DNA from: Cytospora piceicola
Taxonomy: Eukaryota; Ascomycota; Sordariomycetes; Diaporthales; Cytosporaceae
Length of the DNA stretch: 64,000 nt
Reading direction: 5' to 3'
NCBI GenBank assembly: GCA_023375675.1
Contig: JALQBC010000001.1
Span: forward strand, 2,108,001-2,172,000
The notes beneath the pieces were generated by a model that ran no database searches, was not told where the DNA came from, and saw only the letters and a program-made list of their open reading frames with translations. Positions 52,657 to 64,000 of this stretch are shown here, in pieces (the first letter of the stretch is position 1; each line of letters starts with the position of its first letter). The translations under genes were made by a program, and so were the position numbers.

Positions 52657-55034
52657 GAGTGCTATGGAGCACCAGTGATTGGACAGATGTGCGGAGTACT
52701 TCCAGTCAGGCCCGATTCGGTCGATGAACCTATCCCTTATACAATCGCACTACCGAACAGGGTGTGATTGAATATGCACACACGCACACACGCGCATGTG
52801 TGTGTGTGTGGGTAGGTGTCTGCCCATGTGGGTATGTCTTACGTATGCATCCAAGGTGGTCCTGGTGGCTATCATGGAGGTTATTGATGTTGGAAATCAA
52901 ATACAATATTTTGACAGAGACGGAAACATGGCTTCTGAACAGGCAGGAGGACAAGGCAAGTGGGCTGGCAGGGACAAGGGAGTTTTGTATCACTATTCGG
53001 GGCATTGGTATATGTCATGAGCATCTAAATGGCACACATAAGATGCTACCTGAAGCAATTCGCGAAGGCATAGTTTCAAAGGCGTGTATCAGTAGCTTAT
53101 GTTTCTAAATCCATCATGAGATAGATGACTGGGTCACCACCTACCCCACCTTCCACAGCCCAAGTGCTCAACACTCCGTTGTCAATCATTCTGAAATACA
53201 GGCCTTGAAGGGAACAACGGATATATCGGTAGGTTACGATCGGGAGAAGAGACTGAGGCAAACCTTCTGGGGGCTGGTTGCTCACAAGTACCGTGCATCT
53301 CACGACTGACTGCCAGACAAGGTAAGCGTCCCTGTCTCCTTTTGGATGTCGATCTGATAAATCCTTTCCCCGTGTTACATTGGTGCCGATTTGCCTACAG
53401 GTTACAGAATCGGGATTTCCTGCGTGCCATTGTCGGCGCGTGTTAAGTAAGGAGGGGAAGCATTGAAGGTGGCAACACAGCATCCGTCGAGACTTCTGAC
53501 GTGGTGGCGTCCACACCTCATAGTCATGGGGTAAGATGTGCTGTCAGGATCTTTATGGCATTCTGCAAAAGGTGCTGAAATCACATACAATTCCCGCGGC
53601 ATCCGTCTTCCGTGTGACCAAGTTTTATGGAGACCAGTTGACGTTATGGATGTATGACCTGCACAACCTCCATGCATCAACTGGTCCAATCAAGGCCTTC
53701 AAGCCAAATACACACATATACTACCTCTTCCCAATTTCCACAGATCCGAGCCGGGTGAGAAAAATATTTCTGGGCTGCCATGAACTTCTCAGTTCAGCTG
53801 TAGAGATCGTGTCTCACATACCCCTGGAGTCGTTGGGAGGCCACTATACTCCAGCTGATGTATTGAATTGAGACCAACAAGCTGCCCCGGTAGGGGAGTG
53901 TAGGTGGCGCTGCCACTAGTGTTAGGCTGACGTGAATAGAGGGATAGAAAGACGGAGTTGATACTGCCTCTTCCTGTTGGTTGAGGAAGTTCGTGTTTAT
54001 GCCCCATACTTTGTGAACGATAACACCCACCCTCGCAACTATGCAGCTCTAAAAGCAGTTCGGCCTTCAAGCCTTTGCCATCAGAGGCTAATCTGTCCGT
54101 TAATTGTAACACCGGACCACCATAATAAGTAAGACGACACTCGCAGCTAATCTTGAACGCCCAGTAGCCCACCAGTTAACAAGATCCTCTCTCGGTGGAT
54201 TGATGAGCAGGCCATGTACCTATCTGTGATCTAGTGGGAAAGCTCAAATTTTCACTTGACCAGTAGTCCGGAACCGCCGGTTAACACTAAGATTCAAGCG
54301 CTATAAGCACTACATATTAAATTTGTAAAGCACTCGCATAGGGCGGGGGGGAGTGGCACCGTAACGGATGAAAAGGTAGGCATGTGGACGTATCAAAGTG
54401 AAAGCTTGAGCTTTAGGTCTTGCGGGGGCAAGTGCCAGTACTAACTAATCAAAGCAGCAGACGGTAACTTTGGGTAGTATTTCTTGGGGCATTTGGAAAT
54501 TTGATCGGGGGCGTTGTTTGAAGAGTTATAACCAGCGCGGCCTTTTTCCATGATACCAATGACGCGGTGCGTGGGTCTTCTTCATAATCAAAATGATGCC
54601 ACACTTGCTTTTGTCTTGTGCGATAGCCTGCAATTTGTCAATATAAGTACGGTCTTTGGGACGTGAAAAGGCCTCGTTTCACGGGACGTTTTCCAATAGC
54701 ATTTCTCTGCTTCTTTTTGAAATTGCTCACGTCGTTCACGAAAGTGGTGTCAGGTCAAGCATAGCACCTCTGCCTCCAGGTTGAATATCAAGCCCCAAGG
54801 AACTTGGGAATAGGTTGATGATCCTTGGACTCGGTGAATGTGCCCCTGTTGTCAGCTCCTTGTGGCTGAAAGCCACCTCTCTCTTTAAAAGTCATTGTGT
54901 TTAAAGTCGCCCATTCCTCCGCCCTGTATGAATTGACAGAGTTCCACCTTCCTCGTCCCGATGATGATCTGTTCAATTGTCTACATACTCAGACCACCCA
55001 CCTGTGTATATATGTCCCAAGTTTAGCTGGAATC
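52657..55034. other. Intergenic, secreted protein to BVMO
   Basis: No gene supported. Contains the CA/TG inverted microsatellite at 52776-52812. Confidence 0.5.
52776..52812. repeat. Inverted CA/TG dinucleotide microsatellite
   Basis: GCACACACGCACACACGCGC is followed directly by a (TG)n run; the two halves are complementary and centre on CGCGCATG. Alternating purine-pyrimidine over about 37 bp. Confidence 0.9.
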
Positions 55035-56789
55035 ATGGGGTCTATGCCGAACCCAGTGCAGCAGCTCGATGCCCTAGTTGTCGGTGCCGGCTTTGGCGGA
55101 GTGTATCAGTTGAAGATTTTGCGGGATCTTGGGTACAGAGTCAAGCTTGTTGAGTGCGGTGATGACTATGGAGGCGTGTGGTACTGGAACCGGTACCCTG
55201 GAGCCCGTGTCGATAGCAGCGTCCCTCATTATGAGTTTGATGATCCAAAAGTCTGGGAGACTTGGACGTGGAAGCAAAGATTCCCAGACTCTGCTGAAAT
55301 TCGAGAATACTTTTCCCATGTGGCTGACGTGTGAGTCTTGTCCCACTTGAACCGGCTTTTATGACTTACGGGTTTGATTGTTGACATTGTGGCCCATAGA
55401 TGGGAGTTGAGGAAAGATACTCAGTTCAATACCTTTGTGAAGTCGGCCAGTTGGGACGACGCCGAATCTTTGTGGACCATTCTCACCAAGGAGGGCGATG
55501 TATTCAACGCACGCTATTTCTTGGTGAATACGGGGTTCGCCGCCAAACGATACATCCCCGACTGGAAGGGAATCAACGACTTCAATGGTACACTCATCCA
55601 CCCATCCTACTGGCCACGTGACGGGCTGGATCTCAAGGGCAAGAGAGTCGCCATCATAGGTACCGGTTCGACAGGCATTCAGCTCGCGACCGAGCTTACA
55701 CCCGTTGTTGGAGAGCTAGTTGTCTTCCAGCGGACTCCCAACACTGCAATTCCCATGAGACAAGTCAACTATAGGAATGGCGAGCAGGAGATTTCGCGAA
55801 AAGACTATCCTGACCTCTTTAGGGGTCGGTCCCAAAGCTTTGGGGGGTTTTCGTTCAACTTTCTTGACCGAGGGACTTTTGATGACCCCCCTGAGAAGCG
55901 TCGGGAGGTGTACGAGACTCTGTGGCAAGAGGGCGACTTCAAGTACTGGCTTGCCTCGTACCATGACATGCTCTTCAGCAAGGCCGCCAACGACGAGGCC
56001 TACGCCTTCTGGCGCGACAAGACTCGGGCCAAGATTGACGACCCTCGTATCCGGGATCTACTTGCGCCAACGAAAGCGCCTTATTCCTTTGGCTGCAAGC
56101 GGATCTCCCTGGAGCAGGGCTTCTTTGAAATATTCAATGAGCCCCATGTGCATCTGGTCGATGTCAACACGTCGCCCATCCAGGAGGTCACCAGAAACGG
56201 CGTAAGGACATCCGACAAGGAGTGGGAGGTTGATTTCATTATCTGTGCCACAGGCTTCGACAGCATCACTGGGGGTTTGAAGCAGATCGACATCAGAGGA
56301 CCTTCTGGTGAGTCGCTGGCTGAACACTGGAAGAACGGAACCTTTACATATCTCGGGATGGCTGTGGCCGGACTGCCAAACATGTTCTTTTCCTACGGGC
56401 CTCAAGGTCCGACGGCCTTGTGCAACGGTCCAACCTGTGCACAGATGCAGGGAGACTGGATTTCAGCGGTAATGAACCGCATGAGAGAGAAGGGGGAGAA
56501 GAAGGTGGTTGCCGATAAGGAGAGCGAGGACAAGTGGCGACAGGTAATACTGAACCTCGCCGACGCAACTTTGATACCAGGAACCAAATCGGTGAGTGAT
56601 TCCCATTCTTTTTGTCAGAAAATTCGAATCGACTGACACTTATTGACATTAACCCGGCAGTGGTACATGGGTGACAATATCCCGGGCAAGCCACGGGAGC
56701 CGCTGATTTACCTGGGCGGCGTCCCCAATTATTACAAGACACTCAACGAGACTGCGTCGAATGGCTATCCTGGTTTCTCTTTCGAGTAA
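55035..56789 (+). CDS. Baeyer-Villiger flavin monooxygenase
   Basis: FAD/NADPH enzyme that turns ketones into esters or lactones. Exons 55035-55330, 55400-56591, 56661-56789; 538 residues. FAD motif GAGFGG at 17-22, the BVMO fingerprint FNGTLIHPSYWP at 160-171 (FxGxxxHxxxWP), and NADPH motif GTGSTG at 186-191. The GGVWYWNRYPGARVDSS stretch is typical of the cyclohexanone/cyclopentanone monooxygenase group. The last intron ends just before WYMGDNIPGKPR, a conserved C-terminal BVMO element, which supports the model. No PKS or terpene gene is adjacent, so a role in steroid or ketone degradation or detoxification is as likely as biosynthesis. Convergent with the PTH11-like gene. Confidence 0.95.
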
Positions 56790-57171
56790 TTTTGGGACCA
56801 TGAAGGGTTGGCAACCTCGGTAGAAATTATTTTTGCGTCCAGCCGCCTCTCCCCTCTCCGGAAAGTTTTTGTAATGCCACTCGTTCATTGTATTTTATTG
56901 AGGGCTACATACCCTAGGGTAGCAAGGCATATGGGGCCGACACGATCCTTTCAAACATGTTACCCTTTGCGCGCTGCGCGGTCGTAACTCCTTGTATCAT
57001 TACAACAGAAACATGCAATGGAGCACAGTGACACCAATGATGTGGTCCATCTTTTACATCCGTCCATAACAAGGTATTATTATAAAACAAAACTTAGAAA
57101 GAAGGGTATTTGTCTTGCCTTTCCCTAGACGCCGGCGATTACAAAATTAGACAAGGCCAACGATTCATCGC
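56790..57171. other. Intergenic between convergent genes
   Basis: 3' UTRs only; nothing else seen. Confidence 0.4.
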
Positions 57172-58496
57172 TCATGATCGTACAATGTTGACCTGACGAT
57201 TGACAAGGATCCCCTGATTTGTTCCCAAACTCTGTCCCCCTTCTCCGGACTCCTTCAGGATCTTTTCTATGCTATCCGACTCACTCGACACACTGGCTCG
57301 AATCTCGGTCTGCATCTCGTTCGATCCGTTGACGGACACCTTATAGGCATCGTTGCTGGCTCCAAGGTTTCCCATTTCGACATCGCCCCTGTGGTTTCCG
57401 GAGAGCTGTCCGTATGCACTGCGGGAGTTGTGGGGGAAGGGCGAGTTGGATGGCCCAGCAGGCTTGACTCCGGACGTTCCGACGGAGCCAAGACGAAACA
57501 TCTTTCGAAATAGGGGTCGCAGTGTGGCCAAACAACCGCAGAACATGCCCACGGCGATCTCGCCGTAACCCCAGATAACGATGTTCGCGACGCCAACTGA
57601 AGTAGCCGGTTAGCAAATGATGGGACTGGTACTGAGGCGGGGCGATAGCTTGGACTTACAAAGATAGTCGCTGCTGCTGGTAAGACTGATGGTGTAGTGC
57701 AATCGAATACAGGCAGCCAAACTTGCACTTGAGATGGTCAGCCAGAAGAACATGAGAAGGGGAAGACATTCAAACTCACAAAATTCCCAGCCCGAGAATA
57801 GCAGCAACTGAGAGTTTTTCACTTCGCTCCAGCCTCACACCCCACAGCAGAGGGATAGGCAAAATAGCCGTCACCCAGTCCGTCGTGATGTTCACGGCCG
57901 TGGTGGCATAGTACACATCGGCGAGGTACACGGCCGGGTTACATTTCGAAGGCGCATTCCAGGCGTCAGAAACCGGCCAGCACTGAAAGATGATGTAGAG
58001 ACAGGCACCACCGTCGGCAACGAAGAACAGCCCCATCATGGCCCACTGGGCATAGACATAACCCTTGCGGTTTTGTGCGATCCGGATGAGCATAAGCGCG
58101 ATGGAGAGCTTGATGGGTATGATGGCGGCACAGTAGAAGACCTCGAAGAAGAAGAAGTACATCATGCCCAGGGTCTGGTATTTCTCGTTCCCGGGTTCCG
58201 CGAGGTGTTTCTGGTGGATGCCGACCCCGTTCAACGAAGCGAGGATGCAACTTATCGTGAGGACGGTAAAAGGCAGCTAAAACGTGCGACCATTAGTTGG
58301 CGAGCTCTCAAGGACTATGGTCATGCTCATGGTGCTCCTTGGGACTCACGATCGCGATAGTCATGGAGGAATCGTCGGCACCCCATGTCTTCCCGACACG
58401 GACATATAGTCGAAGGATGTAGGTGCCGTAGGCTAGTATCAACAGGATGATGAGAGCCCCCATCACCCGAGGGGCATCGTCCCTGAAAATCGTCAT
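57172..58496 (-). CDS. PTH11-like integral membrane protein (fungal rhodopsin-fold, SAT4/DUF family)
   Basis: Seven-helix plasma-membrane protein of the large Pezizomycotina PTH11-type group, members of which act in surface sensing. Minus-strand exons 58496-58350, 58276-57780, 57727-57660, 57596-57172; 378 residues. Family marks: GADDSSM after helix 2 (often WGxDD), FEVFYCAAIIPIKLSIALMLIRI, CWPVSDAWN with Cys, Cys-bearing CNPA, NITTDWVTAILPIPLLW, and IWGYGEIAVGMFCGCLATLRPLF in the last helix. No N-terminal CFEM domain or signal peptide. The about 110-residue cytosolic tail is Ser/Gly/Asn-rich and ends in VNRQVNIVRS. Not related to the retinal opsin at 4.5 kb: no Schiff-base Lys motif. Ligand unknown. 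Confidence 0.9.
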
Positions 58497-60264
58497 CTTG
58501 GAAGGTCAGTCCCAAGCTTCGAGAAGGTGGTGAGCGGTAGGGCTGTTTCGTGTGGTGGTCAAGGACGTGTGCGTTACGAGGCCGATGGTAAATGTAGGCC
58601 GATGCGTTTCCAGCTCGGCCGCTCCCTGCAGTATACAAGTCCGGGTGTTGCTCAGACAGTAGTGATAATGTAATAAAGAGATGGATCCGGCCGCATGGAA
58701 AGAGTCGAGGACACCAAGAGTTTTTCTCCTGCTCCATCAGCAGGTGGCTAGGGTCTCCCCTTGTTTTCGGGACGAGCTGTCTACATTCATGGTGATCTCC
58801 CTCGATTCCACACGAGCCCACCTAGCGGATGGTTTACTGCTTCCGCGGTGATTAAGAATGTGGAGCGTCATGTGGAGGCTCATGAGCTTCAGCCAGCTGG
58901 AGCCATGAACGCGCAAGTCTAGGTGGAACTAACAGCGGTTTGGTTGTCGGCGGTTCCAAGCCTGGAACGACCTCGGTTCCTCAGTGGCTTGAAACCAAGA
59001 ATCAGGTACCAGGTTGGAAAACCCCACAGAGGCGATGTCACACGTTACGGACATATATATGCATACTACTGTCCTCACTACTACATACACTACTGCGTAC
59101 GAGCACCCTGGGGCATGCATGTATGTGGCGAGTAGCTCCAGGCACGCGGCACTGTGTGAGAATGCAGGGATTTCTACGCACATACGAGCGGACCAAATAC
59201 GCTTCTCACATGTAGACTATACGAGGTGGACCTCGTCCCTCACGGATCTCCATATCAATAGGTACTGAAAATGCTGACCATCTCACGATACTCGACACCG
59301 TCTTCACGTCTACGGTATGTCACGTGCGTGGTTGTATGTGTCTGACACAACAAGCCTGTGAGCCAAGGAATGTTGTCCACCGCTATTCGGGTCTAGTGCC
59401 TACTCAAGCATTCTAGCCGAGAAACCGTCGAGACTTGGCTCTCGGGAATTCACTCGGCAAGGGAGGTTTGGCGCGCCCGAACCACCAGCCAGTCCTACCG
59501 GTCTCATTTGTTCACGAGGCTCCACTCCACAGCAGCTTTGACTCCTGAAGGTCTCGGTGATCATCACAGCAGCAGTGGTGAGAGAGATGGGAGGAGGAAA
59601 AAGGTTGGCCCACATCCAGGTGTGGTGACGGGTTGGCCGCCGATCACTTACTTGAGAAGGCGTCCGCCCGTTTCGGGCCCCTTGCATGAAGTCTGAGGTA
59701 GTGCGTGCCCTAAACCATCCTGAGAGGTCATTTCTGGAACTTTTCCACTTTAGGCATTTCCATCCCAGCCCCTTCAAGCTTGATGCTGATTATCAACCAG
59801 ACCAGCATGCACAGTTCCACAGGTTCAGAACCAACATCTGTACAGCCCCCTTTGTGCGGCATGTGTATATCGCAACCGATATTAGCCGGTATTAGAAAGT
59901 CACCATCGGTGGTAGTGAAGGATCCATCTGCAGCTGGTCGCGCAACTCGAGGGTTAGTTTCTCAGTTTCGGTACGTCAGGGGTTTTTTGATGGAGTCCGG
60001 ACGGAAATATCATCACGCAACCACGGTAACCTCAAAGATATTTCTTCTGTCCCAGTAAGGATAGAAGCGGGGGGTGTTCGCCAGACCCTCAGCATTCCTG
60101 GGGTTCAAAAGTAGACTAGATACTCCAGCCGCTCCGGCCACCTACCTTATATAGAACCAGGACCACACATGATGTGACGTGGGGAAGCTTCATCATGCCA
60201 ATGTGTCGATTTCCAGGCACAATCCGGTTCTGGACACAAATTTGATCCCAATTGTGGCATGTAT

Positions 60265-60275
60265 GGGGGGGGGGG
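60265..60275. repeat. Poly-G run (11 G)
   Basis: Homopolymer run in gene-poor DNA. Confidence 0.9.
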
Positions 60276-61232
60276 TGTTCGTGATGAGGGTTGAGTGCCA
60301 AAATCCAGGGCTAAATCTCCCGTGCAGCTGGGCTCTACTGGTGTCTCCACCAGGAGCCCGGGGCAACCCCTGATCAGCTTTAGAAGCGATGGATAATAGA
60401 GGAGTCACAGGTAAATGATCCCTTAGGAGCAGTAGGCTCTAGTCGTTTCTGTATGTCATAGTTATCGATCACGAAATGGAGCACCGGGGGTCCTTGTTGT
60501 GCGTCCCGTTCCCAACATCAAATCCTACCCCTGGCCGGGCTACCCAACTACTAGCTACCTAGGTAAGTTCACGTTTTACATATCACGTGTGCGCGGGCTG
60601 GCGGGTAGACACATGGACATGAGAAAGGAGGCGAGGACAATCACCATCTGGGGAAACAATTGAGTGATACCCGTCCCTAGTGTAAAGTACGCTACCTACC
60701 CATGTACATACCTAGGTAACCATCAAACCGGGTCTTTTATAGCGTAGGGGCACCACGTGGAGACTTACACAATGCGGATAGTAGTGCTACTGGTGCGATT
60801 CGTCAAAGGCATCCAGTGATCGCCATGATAAGAAACCCGGGACGAAACTTTGGCCTGTCCTCGAAATCAACCTTCTCCCTCATCCCCTACGCCCCCGGAA
60901 CCAGACCGGAAGGGAAAGGGGACCGGTCGAGTAAAAGCCGGCGTTGTTACCCCGGATCTATGAGACCCATTCGACATACGGGGGCGAATTCCCATGAAAA
61001 GGTCCGCAGCCAAGCTATTAGGGGCCGTTGCACATGCAAGCTCAGTTTTTCTTTCCCCGGGTGCTACCCTGGGTTCACTGGTGCGTTTGACCCGCCTGCA
61101 TGTGGGCATTCACATCCAGGCGTGAACTTTTCGATGTGTAAGTGAGACCTGATGCCCAGCAGGTTCCGGATTGTTTTAGGACCATCTCTGATTGTGTTGA
61201 TTTGTTCACAACCTTGCCATTTTGGACTTGGG

Positions 61233-61250
61233 TTTGGATTTGGATTTGGA
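61233..61250. repeat. TTTGGA hexamer, three tandem copies
   Basis: Three perfect TTTGGA units followed by TTTG. Confidence 0.85.
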
Positions 61251-64000
61251 TTTGCCGCAACCGGTCCTCGATCTCGACCACGCGTAGGTCCGGATGTGGT
61301 TTGACAACGCGACAGAGCCCAGTATAAGAATCCTCACTCCGTCGCTGTTATATATGCGATTCATCTTGAGACAATGTGTACTTTCCGAGGCCCTCCCAAT
61401 TGTCGTATTCTCTTCATGTTTGACAAGAAGCCTGGAAGAACAGGGCGTAGTCGAGATACACCGATGGACATGATGACTCAGAGTGGAACCTCGTCCTGAC
61501 TGTAGTAATCATTTGCACTTCATTACTGTGTATGTACGGACGTAGGATGGCCACGTCTACGATGTGGAACTACGTCGTGACGCAGATGGAGTTGTTGACG
61601 TTTTCTTCAAGGAGAGGCCCAAATTTGACCCACAGCCAACACATGCAATGCCTATAATAATCTTCTCGCCCAGCCCGTCCATTGGGCTCGTGCCCTGCTT
61701 CTTCTCTAATTTTGTCTCCTGGTCCGTCTTCACGAGGGTGGCGGAAGGACGGCATCAGTTTCAATACAGAGTGATGAATTGACTTGCGTTGCTCAGGAAA
61801 CCATGTTTTGAGTTGAATGGCTTGGATTGAAGGTATGTTTCGAAGTGATTCTTTCGAATTTTCCGACTTCTCTCCCCTGAATGATGACAAGATTTATTAC
61901 AATGGTTTCTGTATCAACAGTGATGATCCGCATAAATCGCGTATGGAATCTCGTCCTGAGCAGGGCACGTGTCCAAGAACGTGTCCAGCCATGTCACTTT
62001 ACTCTCCAAGATCTCTAGCGAATGTTGGCTGACCCTGTGACAAAATATACTAGATACCAGAAACCACGAATCCGACGAGTGTCGTCCCCCGTTGCGCCTG
62101 CGAGCTTCAACCTGTATCATGTCGGTTTTCTGCCGTTGATTCCGAGCATAACGCATCCCGAGGTCGTCCCAGCCAGTCCAGTCTCGCATAATTAGGGCAA
62201 TCATGCGGGTGGTCGGGGTGGGTTACGTGACACGGCATGCCAGTTCTTGACACTAACCATGGTCACCTGGTCGATGTCCCCCTGCAGATTGGCGGGACAA
62301 TCCACGGTGAACAGACGTTGGTTACCAGTCGCTTGTATAGTGTCCAAGTAGAGGTTGAGGAGAAGCATTGATGAAGTTGCAAGCGAGTGCTTCGGGCCAT
62401 CGTCGGGTGAGGAATTTTAACGATTGAATACTTCGGTATCACGGATGTGTCGTGCTTTCAGTCCGTAGTGTGTCAACAAAGATGTCTCTTCTAGATAGTC
62501 AGTCCCGCTTCCAGGCTTACCTGCCATGCTCGTTCCGATATAGCTGTTCTCTTCTCTGCCCACATAGTCCTTGAGTTCACATTGTTCTTTCGAAAGGTGA
62601 AGTTCGTGTGTCCCACTCTTCCCTCGTGATGTTCACAAGGCTCCCCTCTTCTTTTTCAGCGGCCATATCGGGTCGATCCCTCTGCGCAAAACTTCTGATT
62701 TCCTCCGGAGCCATCCTCCGAGGTGACCATTCCTGGCGCGCAAAATCACTTTCGTCAATGGCCATTGTGACCAACATGTTCGATTGCCGCAGTCGAATAC
62801 ATCGATGACGAAAGTCCTCTCGTCCAGACTCGCCTAGAGGTGTGTATGATCAGGTGAGCGACACTAGCATTGAAGTGACTGATAACATTCATCGACACAC
62901 GCTGACCACCCTGTTGCCGGAGGAACTCCTCCTCTCGCAGGTTAACAGTCATCTATTTGCCTTCATATGCTCATAAGAATCTTAACATTACTTCATTGGC
63001 ACCCTGATCGCTCGGGGATATAACCAGTGTAGGGAGGTGTAGGGCCGAAGGAGCACCCTTCCCAAAGATCAACAGGAAGAACACGCATGCACGCAGCTCA
63101 CATAGGCAAATGAGGCCCAGATCTGGGCACGATACTGCCGCCACAGACATCAGTCAATCTAAAAGCAGCCTATCCGAGAGAGCTTGAGAACAGAGTCTCC
63201 CCGGTTGCGGCGTTGCCACCCAACTTTGTCATCTACAAAGGATGCACAGGTGAGGGAGTAGTGCACATGTTAGGTTCTGGTGATGGTAGACCCGGAGAGC
63301 TTTCCACCAATTATATTACTAACAAAGAAAATCCTTCTGAGTCGCCTGGCCGAGCCTTTCGGCCCGCTTACTACGGTGCGCTCTTATGTCGTCCGCGGGG
63401 CGTTACCAACCTGCTAAAGTAGGCAAGTACCGATCAGCCAGATGTACTAGTCCATATTGCCTCGTGGCTTGGTTAGCTGTAAACCATTCGGGCGTCATAC
63501 CAGATGACCTTTGGGCTTTAGTGGTTGTGGTGTGTTCATTTCCCCGTTGAGCGGCTTGCAGATCTCAGTTGTCTCAGATGGCGCGCCTCCTCTTGAGTCG
63601 CACCCTCCCGAGGGCCATCGATGCGGCTGCCCCCGGTGAAATGTCGATATTGCCAAGCCTGGAAGCACTTCTGACAGCCGCAGTTGTGTATCATGCCCTC
63701 GCCTTACAGCCGAGGCTATACTCTTGATGTAAAATTGTAAACATGTTGCGGTCTCCCCTGAACATACGCCTCCTGGTGCAGCGTGTCAGCTGGCAACATC
63801 GAAGTGCCACCAGTGTAATTCGATGCTCCAGGGATCGAGTCTCGATGGGGCGGATGGCGAGTCCAGAGAAGTCCTGACATTCCTCCGGAGATATAATACG
63901 CAACGTTCCAGTCTCCATAGTACATAAATGATGTTTTCGGCAGCAAGCTTAAGATAACTGAACTACCCTTCCCGGACCCGCTGATAATTACCCACCTTTC

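Larger units (their letters stand above)
58497..64000. other. Gene-poor stretch to window end (5.5 kb)
   Basis: No confident gene. A weak candidate lies at 62577-62952 on the minus strand (see findings). Short repeats: G11 at 60265-60275, TTTGGA x3 at 61233-61250, and TACCTAGGTA words near 60560 and 60700. Confidence 0.5.

Noticed and set aside
53536..53871. Plus-strand 111-codon ORF in the gene desert before the BVMO
   Set aside because: Mixed composition, no motif, no splice context; equally long ORFs occur on the other strand.
55035..58496. Secondary-metabolite cluster around the BVMO
   Set aside because: No PKS, NRPS, terpene synthase, P450 or cluster regulator is adjacent; the neighbour is a PTH11-like membrane protein.
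63716..63946. Minus-strand 76-codon ORF near the window end
   Set aside because: Short, no motif; could be an exon of a gene beyond the window, but nothing supports it.
1..64000. CRISPR arrays, rRNA, bacterial operons, complete transposons
   Set aside because: No spaced direct repeats, rRNA segments or transposase/reverse-transcriptase frames were seen; the window is eukaryotic.

Overview
The window is nuclear DNA of a filamentous ascomycete (Pezizomycotina, most likely a Sordariomycete). The evidence is short 50-160 nt introns with GTAAGT/GTGAGT-type donors and CTAAC/CTGAC-like branch sites, monocistronic genes on both strands, an intron-containing tRNA-Pro, and typical families: ascomycete laccase, microbial rhodopsin, GH7 cellobiohydrolase, GH92 mannosidase, HET-C2-like glycolipid transfer protein and a PTH11-type membrane protein. 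Species cannot be fixed from sequence reading alone. Exon models below were built by hand from splice signals, frame continuity and family motifs; every multi-exon model closes in frame.

Layout. 0-5.5 kb: 3' part of a laccase (cut by the window edge), an SDR-type epimerase and a rhodopsin with all the ion-pump residues. 5.5-10.6 kb: no gene recognised, but a run of perfect palindromes near 6.4 kb. 10.6-14.7 kb: SulP sulfate permease, a Cys-rich orphan and tRNA-Pro(CGG). 15-22.4 kb: GH92 alpha-mannosidase (-), a PARG-type glycohydrolase (+) and a GH7 cellobiohydrolase (-). 25-31.7 kb: a single-pass membrane orphan (-), a small secreted protein, a secreted M24 peptidase and a membrane-anchored SDR. 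31.8-34.1 kb: GH3 beta-glucosidase (-). 36.3-39 kb: class V PLP enzyme (+) and HET-C2-like GLTP (-). 40.8-49.9 kb: phospholipase D, secreted class 3 lipase, a disordered conserved protein and a TauD-type dioxygenase (-). 52.4 kb: a 91-residue Cys-rich secreted protein. 55-58.5 kb: Baeyer-Villiger monooxygenase and a PTH11-like rhodopsin-fold protein (-). 58.5-64 kb: no confident gene.

How the genes fit together. There is no operon-like or secondary-metabolite cluster (no PKS, NRPS or terpene synthase). The window does carry a notable load of secreted plant-polymer enzymes (laccase, GH7, GH3, GH92, lipase) and small secreted proteins, as expected of a plant-associated saprotroph or pathogen. 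SulP, TauD and the class V enzyme all touch sulfur metabolism but are 10-25 kb apart. The most unusual items are the rhodopsin outside any visible carotenoid cluster, two introns best read as GC-AG, two stop-free 3n introns, and the palindrome cluster at 6.36-6.49 kb.
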